From the NCBI GenBank assembly GCA_030619685.1, contig JAUXAX010000063.1, forward strand, positions 1 through 12,667: DNA of 12,667 bases. Direction: 5' to 3'. The notes beneath the pieces are model-generated. The model was not told the DNA's origin. It searched no databases and worked only from the letters and a program-made list of their open reading frames with translations. Shown piece after piece: positions 1-5,682 of the stretch (its first letter is position 1; each line of letters starts with the position of its first letter). The DNA is from Dehalococcoidia bacterium (GTDB taxonomy: Bacteria > Chloroflexota > Dehalococcoidia > SZUA-161). The translations under genes were made by a program, and so were the position numbers.

Positions 1-1698
1 CTTTTGTATTATTATGAGTTGGATGAGTATAACGGTCGTTTTCAAAATACCTCGGTAGCAACTACATCCAGTGGTAATAGCTACGCATTAAATTCAATAG
101 GTCTGTATAAATTAAACGCCGATGGAACCGTGACTAAGCTGAAGTCAATCTCACCCGGGCATTGGGTTACACATATGTGTGCTGGAGAAGGTGAAACTCT
201 GTATTATGCCGCAGATGTTCGTGATCACGGGACTTTTGTTCAAATCCAACTCTCTCCTTCCCTTGAAATTCGCCAGATTTCTAGTGTCAAAGACAGAGAA
301 CTCCGTGGTATGGACCGTGGGCCTGACAATAACTTCTACGCATTTTCTGCCAATACGGGGCGAATCATAAAGTTTTCCACGGATGGTTCCACTGAAGTAT
401 TCCAGAGCGGTTTTTCACATCACGGGGGGCCAATTTATTTGGCATTTACCCCGGACAATACTCTGTTTGTGGCGGATGCTCCAAGCCGAAAGGTTTATGA
501 AATTGATTTGGTCGGAAATGTCACTACCAGAGATGGGTTTAGGCCGTACGGCGAAATGTTGTTTTTGCCGGACAAAAGCTATTATACGTTGAACATATAT
601 GAGTCCCAGTTGATCAAATACGATTCTCAGGGAGCCCGTGCATTTTTACGTCTCGGGCAGATAGGCAGAGGATTGGTCTCTATGCCTAATGGTGCCTTTA
701 TGGGAAATGTGCCCGGTATTGGGCATTATGAATATTTTCCTTCCGGAGTAATAAAGGGGTCTTCCCTTTCTGATTTTTTTGGCGACAAATACACGAGATA
801 CATTTTTGATCAAGATGGAAATACCTATTACTTCCAGGGCAATGCACTGTATAGCGTGAGTCCGTTGGGCAGTTTAACCGCAGCAAATAAAGACGTGGGC
901 TATACTATTTATTTATATGATGAGAGCATTGCTTTTTCAGAAGTTGATCAGGCAATTTATGCTACAGCCAAACAGGACCGAAACTCCTTCATCATGCGCT
1001 ATTTTATCAACGGTGAGAAGTCCGTTTTTTATGAGAATCCCTATGACATTATAACGGCGAGCCTGGACGCGGATATAGCAGGAAACGTTTATTACGGGTA
1101 CCAAAGGGCAGATGATTACAGTTACCATTTACTAAAGATTAGCCATGACGGCACAGCTGTGGAACTGTTTTCCAAAAACGGGCATGAAAATGGAATCATG
1201 GTATTGTCATTCGCCAAAACAGCCTTGGATGGTTATCTTGTTTTAAGTCCAGGCAAGTTCGTTATGTATCATGTGTTGGAAAATGGGGATGTGGAGCAAC
1301 TAACCTCGGACACTACCATCACAGCTGTAGATTATCAAGGCTTGGAAACATCAAGGGGAGGAGATATATACATGAGCGCTCCTGGAACACTTTATATATT
1401 CTCAAGGAGTGAAATTACCTCTCATGTTTCGGTGTCTAGCAGTTTTCAACAGATAACTGCAAATATTGGTGGAATTATTGATGTAGTCATACCCGGGAGT
1501 GGGTTCAATGATGATACCGCTGTTGAAACAACGGCGCCGGGGTGTTGGATTTACCAAAGAGCAGCAACTTCTGAGTCATTAAGTTTTAAGCTTGCAGTTA
1601 GAGAAGGTTCTATGCCGGGGGAGTACGATATTATTTTACACAATGCAGGACAAGAAAAAGTTGTCCTTGACAATATGCTTAAAATAGGAGAAGCCTAA
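1..1698 (+). CDS. Beta-propeller (NHL/SMP-30-like) protein, 5'-truncated by window edge
   Basis: The frame is open to base 1, so the true start and any signal peptide lie outside the window; a TTG at base 4 is only the first possible start codon. About 565 residues are visible. Short blade-like repeats run through about residues 20-460, with recurring patterns such as LYKLNADGTV, IIKFSTDGST, VYEIDLVGNV and LLKISHDGTA. These alternate with phrases like DNNFYAFS, DNTLFVAD and AGNVYYGY, as in NHL, SMP-30 and YncE-type propellers. The length would suit two propellers. The last ~85 residues (IPGSGFNDDT, then MPGEYDIILHNAG) resemble an IPT/TIG-type immunoglobulin-like fold. Such proteins are usually exported or cell-surface and bind ligands or carbohydrate. 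No catalytic motif is visible, so the function is unknown. The gene is visibly more AT-rich than its neighbours, which may mean recent transfer. Confident that it is coding and propeller-like; the C-terminal domain call is tentative. Confidence 0.75.
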   Translation, partial: LLYYYELDEYNGRFQNTSVATTSSGNSYALNSIGLYKLNADGTVTKLKSISPGHWVTHMCAGEGETLYYAADVRDHGTFVQIQLSPSLEIRQISSVKDRELRGMDRGPDNNFYAFSANTGRIIKFSTDGSTEVFQSGFSHHGGPIYLAFTPDNTLFVADAPSRKVYEIDLVGNVTTRDGFRPYGEMLFLPDKSYYTLNIYESQLIKYDSQGARAFLRLGQIGRGLVSMPNGAFMGNVPGIGHYEYFPSGVIKGSSLSDFFGDKYTRYIFDQDGNTYYFQGNALYSVSPLGSLTAANKDVGYTIYLYDESIAFSEVDQAIYATAKQDRNSFIMRYFINGEKSVFYENPYDIITASLDADIAGNVYYGYQRADDYSYHLLKISHDGTAVELFSKNGHENGIMVLSFAKTALDGYLVLSPGKFVMYHVLENGDVEQLTSDTTITAVDYQGLETSRGGDIYMSAPGTLYIFSRSEITSHVSVSSSFQQITANIGGIIDVVIPGSGFNDDTAVETTAPGCWIYQRAATSESLSFKLAVREGSMPGEYDIILHNAGQEKVVLDNMLKIGEA

Positions 1699-1994
1699 CA
1701 GGACGTGATATGAGAGGTCAGACTTGATTATTGACATTAGCTCGATCTGTCAAATAGTCGGCATTTTAAGAATATTAGAAAAGAGGGCTCTGAACGAAGT
1801 GACCAACGGTGTATAATACAATGTAGAAGACCTCGTTTCACTTCGTCCAAATTTTGCTGCGCACTTCGCAAAGCGGGAGAATGCTAGACGCATTGCCAAC
1901 GGGGTGGTTTCCGTTTGCCCATCGGCAGGCTGACGATGAGACAAATTGTGAGGAAAGCTCGGATTTTCACCCCACGCGGGGAGCCACTTTGGAG
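1699..1994. other. Gene-free interval with inverted repeats
   Basis: This 296-base gap separates the 3' ends of the convergent propeller gene and TPR gene. I see no convincing gene. It holds a 9-bp perfect inverted repeat (ACGAAGTGA at 1794-1802, TCACTTCGT at 1838-1846), a third CACTTCG-like word near 1863, and a 6-bp inverted pair TTGACA/TGTCAA (1731-1736, 1748-1753). A TATAAT (1812-1817) lies within the palindromic TGTATAATACA, but there is no good -35 or downstream gene. The first half is AT-rich like the propeller gene and the second half resembles the rest of the window. No classic hairpin-plus-T-run terminator was found. Confidence 0.5.
1794..1846. repeat. 9-bp perfect inverted repeat, 35-nt spacer
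   Basis: ACGAAGTGA (1794-1802) is the exact reverse complement of TCACTTCGT (1838-1846). The flanking bases add partial matches (GAACGAAGTGACC against GGACGAAGTGAAAC). It could be a loose terminator stem for either convergent gene, or the remnant of an intergenic repeat. There is no U-tract next to either arm. Confidence 0.4.
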
Positions 1995-2711
1995 TCATCC
2001 TTGCCGCTCGAAGTCCTGCTCAGCCTCCTTGTCCTGACCTAGCATGGCGAGGGCGATGCCTCGGTTGAGATGGGCCTTGGTGTATTCAGGATTAAGCCAT
2101 ATTGCCTTGCCATAGCTTCGGACGGCCTCCTCAAGCTCACCCCTCTCGAAAAGCTGGTTGCCGGTGCTGTGATAGATGTCGCCGATAAGCTCGGCATCCC
2201 CCCACCCAATCCTCTGAGGGTTGCCGAGGTGTCCCCTGAAGTCGAACCCGTGAGGGAGGATGTTCTCTATGTCTATTGTGACCTGATTGCTCTCCAGGGT
2301 AGAGAGTACGTGCGGCCCTCTGCCGAAGGCCTCTTCGAGGTGAACCGCCGTCGCCGCTAGCCCGAGCCTTTGTGTCAGCACATTGTAGAGAACGGTTAGT
2401 CCCAGGCAATTTCCCACCTTTTCCGCATTCGGGTCAAGCTGAGCATCCACTACCTCAGTCAGCCTGAAATTGCCCTGGTATTCATGCCTGTCCGGCTTTG
2501 TCTTCCACAGCCAGTCGAAAAGGGCTTTTGCCTTTTGCAGATCGTCCTCAGCAGGGGAGGTGGTCTCGATATGTTGACATAACATATTTATCCTGGCCAG
2601 GTAGTCATCGAGTTCTCTCTGCTCTCTGACCCCGGATGCCACCAGTGCCCCCCAGGCCAGGTCGGGATGGGCGGCCCCGAACAGCTTCTTCTCCAGGTTG
2701 CTCAGCTTCAT
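1995..2711 (-). CDS. Transglutaminase-like (SirB1-type) protein with TPR repeats
   Basis: This 238-residue protein starts at ATG; an in-frame stop lies 36 bases upstream, at 2745, with no other ATG between. Residues ~58-160 match the transglutaminase-like core found in SirB1 proteins: GNCLGLTVLYNVLTQRLGL carries the candidate catalytic Cys102, followed by His134 (GPHVLSTL) and Asp147 (VTIDIEN), a complete Cys-His-Asp set. Residues ~172-238 form TPR helices (FERGELEEAVRSYGKAIWLN, then KAHLNRGIALAMLGQDKEA). In the family the core is papain-like, and TPRs mediate protein contacts; the substrate is unknown. No signal peptide or membrane segment is visible, so it is probably cytoplasmic. It is divergent from the CCA-type gene, with a hairpin repeat just upstream of its start. 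No clear Shine-Dalgarno sequence precedes the ATG. The fold assignment is good; whether it is enzymatically active is unproven. Confidence 0.8.
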   Translation of the reverse strand: MKLSNLEKKLFGAAHPDLAWGALVASGVREQRELDDYLARINMLCQHIETTSPAEDDLQKAKALFDWLWKTKPDRHEYQGNFRLTEVVDAQLDPNAEKVGNCLGLTVLYNVLTQRLGLAATAVHLEEAFGRGPHVLSTLESNQVTIDIENILPHGFDFRGHLGNPQRIGWGDAELIGDIYHSTGNQLFERGELEEAVRSYGKAIWLNPEYTKAHLNRGIALAMLGQDKEAEQDFERQG

Positions 2712-2722
2712 ATTTAGATCGT

Positions 2723-2735
2723 CTAGGAATCCTAG
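2723..2735. repeat. Small perfect palindrome CTAGG-AAT-CCTAG
   Basis: This 5-bp stem with a 3-base centre lies 12 bases upstream of the TPR gene's ATG and abuts the larger hairpin repeat at 2733-2773. It could be an operator half of the divergent promoter region or the edge of the repeat unit. Nothing further can be said from sequence alone. Confidence 0.35.
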
Positions 2736-2773
2736 GGGCAGACACTAAGGGCAGACACGCTGGTCTGCCCCTA
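2733..2773. repeat. REP-like palindromic hairpin repeat
   Basis: TAGGGGCAGAC (2733-2743) and GTCTGCCCCTA (2763-2773) are perfect 11-bp inverted arms. A second, shorter copy of the left arm (AGGGCAGAC, 2748-2756) lies between them and can pair with the same right arm as an 8-bp stem with a 6-nt loop (GGGCAGAC/GTCTGCCC). Two alternative hairpins are therefore possible. It sits between divergent genes, upstream of both, so it is unlikely to be a terminator. The architecture suggests a dispersed intergenic palindromic repeat. Confidence 0.65.
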
Positions 2774-2813
2774 CAGTGTAACATGGGCGGGGTGTTGTCG
2801 GAAGTTCCTTCAG

Positions 2814-2842
2814 TTTCCATAGTAGAGGGCCCCTGCTATAAT
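2814..2842 (+). promoter_or_regulatory. Sigma70-like promoter of the CCA-type nucleotidyltransferase gene
   Basis: TTTCCA (2814-2819, four of six consensus) and a perfect TATAAT (2837-2842) are separated by 17 bases. The predicted transcription start near 2849 leaves only about 12 nt before the TTG at 2861, with a purine-rich AGGGGGG (2851-2857) inside that leader. This argues against any start upstream of 2849 for the downstream gene. Confidence 0.5.
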
Positions 2843-2860
2843 AAGGGCGCAGGGGGGACT

Positions 2861-4114
2861 TTGGTTAGCGTTGCTGGAGACGTAGAGGCACATCTTCCAC
2901 AGGAGCTTGTGGGGCTTGTCAGGGCTGCGGGGGAGCTTGCTGCCGACAAGGGTCAGAGTCTATACCTCGTCGGCGGGGCGGTGCGAGACCTGTTCCTGGG
3001 GCGGCCCAATCTGGACCTTGACCTGGTTCTAGAGGGCGATGCCCCTTCACTAGCTCGTCAGCTTGCCAAGCTTAAGGGCGGTAAGGTATTGACCCATCCC
3101 CGTTTCGGCACTGCCACCATCAGTCAGGGGGCAATCAGCCTCGACCTGGTGACTGCCAGGTCCGAAACCTATGCCAAGCCAGGGGCGCTACCCAGCGTGA
3201 AGCCGGGGACAATCAAAGACGACCTATTCCGGCGCGACTTCACGATAAACGCTATGGCAGCCCACCTTGATCCTGCTCGCTTCGGTGAGCTAGTCGACCC
3301 TTACGGTGGAAAAGGCGACCTCGACCGAGGCCTCGTCAGAGTACTGCACCAGGGAAGCTTTAAGGACGACCCTACCCGCATCTGGCGTGCCATTAGACAT
3401 GAGCAGCGTCTTGGATTCAAGCTGGAGCCCGACACCGAGAGCTTGCTGCGTCGCGACATAGGCATGATGGACAGGGTGAGCGGAGACCGGCTGCGCCATG
3501 AGCTGGAGCACATTCTGAAGGAGGACCACCCGGAGAAAGCGCTTTATCGGGCTCAGGAGCTGGGTGCGCTGCAACAGCTACTACCATCTCTTGAGGGCAA
3601 CGGCTGGCTGGCAGAGTGCTACGAGCGGGCTCGTCAGGCAAGCCCTGACTCGAGACCCGAGAGCATTCTTTACCTGGCACTTCTGGCCTGGCGACTTGAT
3701 GAAGAACAGCTTAAGGCTTTTATCCAGCGTCTCAGGTTCGGTCGCGAAGAAGCACGGACGTTGCTGGATATCCCCGGCCTAAAGAAAGCCCTCCCGGCTT
3801 TAGAGGATCAAGAGCTACTTTCAAGTCAAATCTGTCGCTTGCTTGAGCGCCATCGTCTCCAGGCGATACTGGCAGCTGCCCTGGCCATGGATTCTGAGCA
3901 GGTGAGGCAACAGCTCGCGCTATACCTGTCCAACTTGAGGTTCGTTGCTCCCTCTCTTGACGGAGATGACCTGAAACGGATGGGGGTGCCGCCAGGCAAG
4001 AAGCTGGGATGGTTGCTGCAAGCCCTCAAGGATGCAAGACTGGATGGCAAAGTAACAACCAGGAAAGGGGAACAGGCCCTGGTTCGCCAGTGGCTTATCC
4101 AGTCAAAACGCTGA
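2861..4114 (+). CDS. CCA tRNA nucleotidyltransferase / poly(A) polymerase family protein
   Basis: A class II nucleotidyltransferase of 417 residues that would add CCA, or part of it, to tRNA 3' ends, or A tails to RNA. Visible motifs: LVGGAVRD (~36-43), the metal-binding LDLDL with Asp52 and Asp54, Asp95 in SLDLVTAR, RRDFTINAMA (124-133), and the neck motif DDPTRIWRAIRHEQRLGF (169-186), followed by a helical body and tail. There is no HD domain. The frame stays open upstream to an ATG at 2636, but that extension overlaps the divergent gene, runs through the hairpin repeat and looks non-coding. TTG at 2861 follows AGGGGGG with a short spacer and sits ten residues before the conserved LPQEL start of the domain, so I chose it. 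CCA-adding, A-adding, CC-adding and PcnB activities cannot be told apart here. It converges on the M20 gene, 33 bases away. Confidence 0.85.
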   Translation: MVSVAGDVEAHLPQELVGLVRAAGELAADKGQSLYLVGGAVRDLFLGRPNLDLDLVLEGDAPSLARQLAKLKGGKVLTHPRFGTATISQGAISLDLVTARSETYAKPGALPSVKPGTIKDDLFRRDFTINAMAAHLDPARFGELVDPYGGKGDLDRGLVRVLHQGSFKDDPTRIWRAIRHEQRLGFKLEPDTESLLRRDIGMMDRVSGDRLRHELEHILKEDHPEKALYRAQELGALQQLLPSLEGNGWLAECYERARQASPDSRPESILYLALLAWRLDEEQLKAFIQRLRFGREEARTLLDIPGLKKALPALEDQELLSSQICRLLERHRLQAILAAALAMDSEQVRQQLALYLSNLRFVAPSLDGDDLKRMGVPPGKKLGWLLQALKDARLDGKVTTRKGEQALVRQWLIQSKR

Positions 4115-4147
4115 GGAGCTTATTATGGAATTTCCCCTCCCTTTACG

Positions 4148-5512
4148 CTACGGGGCTGAGCCTGAGGCCATCCGCTGCAAAACAGCAGCTATGTGCTTGG
4201 CGCCCAGTATGAAATCAGCGAGTCTAATGTGCTCGTCGGGGGCATGCGGCCTGGAGCCGGGATACGTCACCCCGATCAAAGCAGTGGGCAGCCCCAGGGT
4301 GTCGGTGAAAGAGTACATAGGGCCACTGCCTGCCATTGAGGGCACAATCACAGGCTCAACTCCATAGACCTCCCTGGCTGCGGCGGATACTATGCCGACG
4401 AAGGGGGCGTCCAGAGTGGTTCGAGCCGGATTTTCACCCTCGATCTGAGGGGCGATGGTGATGTCGCTGAAGCCGTGGCTATCCAGGTGTCTCCTCAGCT
4501 TAGCCAGTACGTCATCCGGACGCTGGTTGGGGACAAGACGAAAATCGAGCTTGGCCCTGGCAAGGCAGGGGAGAACCGTTTTCGATCCACGGCCTGTGTA
4601 GCCAGAATCAAGACCACATATATTGCACGTGGGCTCAAGGACGTGGCGCGATTTATAATTGAAACCTGTGACTCCTTTGACAAACCTCTCCAGCCCCAGG
4701 CTCTGTCTCGTCTCCTCCTCATCCAGCGGCATGGCATTGATAGCATCGATCTCCTGCTGATTTGGCGGTAAAACCCTATCATAGAAGCCCTCAATATGAA
4801 TAGTCTCCTCCATGTCCTTGAGCGAGGACAGAGCCCATACCAGCCGCCAGGCAGGATTAGGGACCACTGTAGCCATCGATGAATGGACATCCTGTGAGGC
4901 GCCGCGCACCTCGAGCTGCACGTAGAGGATTCCCTTGAGACCGAGGCTGACTACAGGCTCGTTCCTCCAGTTGACCCCGCCACACTCCCATATACAGGCG
5001 TCAGCTTCCAGTAGCTGGCGGTTACGCTCTACGAAGGCAGCTATATTGGGACTACCTATCTCCTCCTCTCCCTCGATCAGGAACTTCACCGAAATAGGTG
5101 GCTTCCCGCGCACCCTTTGATAGGCCCTGATGGCAAGCAATCGAGCAACGATATCACCCTTGTTGTCGGACACGCCCCTTGCTCGGAGGTTTCCCTCATA
5201 TATGGTAGGCTCGAAAGGGGGCGAGCTCCACAACTCCACCGGCTCCGGGGGCTGGACATCGTAGTGATTGTAAAAGAGGAGGGTTGTTGGTGCATCTCCA
5301 CTGAGTTCACCATAGATCAGGGGATATCCACCACCCGGGCTGGGCAGAATCCGGGCACTGATGCCATACTCCTGCATCATTTGAACCAAAAGCCGTACGG
5401 TCTCTGCCATACCCACGTCCTGGGCGCTGATACCAGGCTGGTGGCAAAGTCGCTTCAGGTCCTCAATGGCCTCTTGCCAGTGGTCATCTATGTAGTCATA
5501 AATCTGTTGCAT
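4148..5512 (-). CDS. M20 family zinc metallopeptidase (dipeptidase, carnosinase-like)
   Basis: A 454-residue cytoplasmic-type M20 hydrolase, the usual size for the family, which cleaves dipeptides or related amides with a two-zinc centre. The complete ligand set is visible: His83 and helper Asp85 in YNHYDVQP, bridging Asp116 in GVSDNKGD, catalytic Glu150 with zinc ligand Glu151 in EGEEEIGSPN, Glu176 in IWECGG, and the final His423 in RPHAPDEHI. The central lid/dimer domain carries the expected DVHSS histidine. The start could be GTG at 5515 or the adjacent ATG at 5512. The Shine-Dalgarno AGGGGGG (5518-5524) is only 2 nt from the GTG but 5 nt from the ATG, so the ATG is preferred. The gene lies downstream of dinG, separated by an inverted-repeat element. 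The substrate cannot be assigned. Confidence 0.9.
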   Translation of the reverse strand: MQQIYDYIDDHWQEAIEDLKRLCHQPGISAQDVGMAETVRLLVQMMQEYGISARILPSPGGGYPLIYGELSGDAPTTLLFYNHYDVQPPEPVELWSSPPFEPTIYEGNLRARGVSDNKGDIVARLLAIRAYQRVRGKPPISVKFLIEGEEEIGSPNIAAFVERNRQLLEADACIWECGGVNWRNEPVVSLGLKGILYVQLEVRGASQDVHSSMATVVPNPAWRLVWALSSLKDMEETIHIEGFYDRVLPPNQQEIDAINAMPLDEEETRQSLGLERFVKGVTGFNYKSRHVLEPTCNICGLDSGYTGRGSKTVLPCLARAKLDFRLVPNQRPDDVLAKLRRHLDSHGFSDITIAPQIEGENPARTTLDAPFVGIVSAAAREVYGVEPVIVPSMAGSGPMYSFTDTLGLPTALIGVTYPGSRPHAPDEHIRLADFILGAKHIAAVLQRMASGSAP

Positions 5513-5557
5513 CACAGCCCCCCTAAAGAGTTAGTGCGAGATAAAAAAGGAGTAAGC

Positions 5558-5658
5558 GTTCAGCCGCCAGCTTTCAGCAAATCCTCCTTTTCTAAAGGGG
5601 GATTTAGGGGGATTTTGTGACCTTTTTAATTGAAAAAGCTGAGTGCTGATAGCTGAAC
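5558..5658. repeat. 101-bp inverted-repeat element (MITE/REP-like)
   Basis: The ends are 21-bp imperfect inverted repeats of the form GTTCAGC-N3-CAGC-N3-CAGC (left arm 5558-5578; right arm 5638-5658 on the opposite strand), matching at 16 of 21 positions. Just inside the left arm is a 12-bp stem with a 3-nt loop: AAATCCTCCTTT (5579-5590), loop TCT, AAAGGGGGATTT (5594-5605), fully paired with one G-T wobble. AGGGGGATTT is then repeated in tandem (5596-5605, 5606-5615). A second AT stem CTTTTT/AAAAAG (5622-5627, 5633-5638) abuts the right arm. It has no coding capacity and lies between dinG and the peptidase gene, so it could be a non-autonomous mobile or REP-type repeat. Confidence 0.65.
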
Positions 5659-5682
5659 TTGTGAGCTACCATGGCCTTTTGG

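Noticed and set aside
1731..1758. Promoter-like TTGACA-N16-AATAGT
   Set aside because: The -10 is poor and no plus-strand gene follows before 2861; TTGACA is also half of a small inverted pair.
1750..1998. 82-residue minus-strand reading frame whose ATG overlaps the TPR gene stop
   Set aside because: The overlap looks like operon coupling, but the protein has no recognisable domain, an Arg/Ser/Thr-rich low-complexity feel, and spans the inverted repeat at 1794-1846. No Shine-Dalgarno was seen.
2070..2360. Plus-strand 96-codon frame with protein-like composition
   Set aside because: It is antisense to the catalytic and TPR region of the transglutaminase-like gene, whose motifs are clear.
2636..2860. 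N-terminal extension of the CCA-type gene from an upstream ATG
   Set aside because: It overlaps the divergent TPR gene and the hairpin repeat, is Pro/Gly/Arg-rich, lies upstream of the promoter at 2814-2842, and is not expected in the family.
4125..4367. Plus-strand 80-codon frame with GAGGAG six bases before its ATG, just after the CCA-type gene
   Set aside because: All but the first codons are antisense to the well-conserved M20 peptidase C-terminus, and the product has no family features. The Shine-Dalgarno match is chance in a purine-rich gap.
5117..5620. Plus-strand 167-codon frame
   Set aside because: It is antisense to the M20 zinc-binding region and ends inside the intergenic repeat element; a shadow frame.
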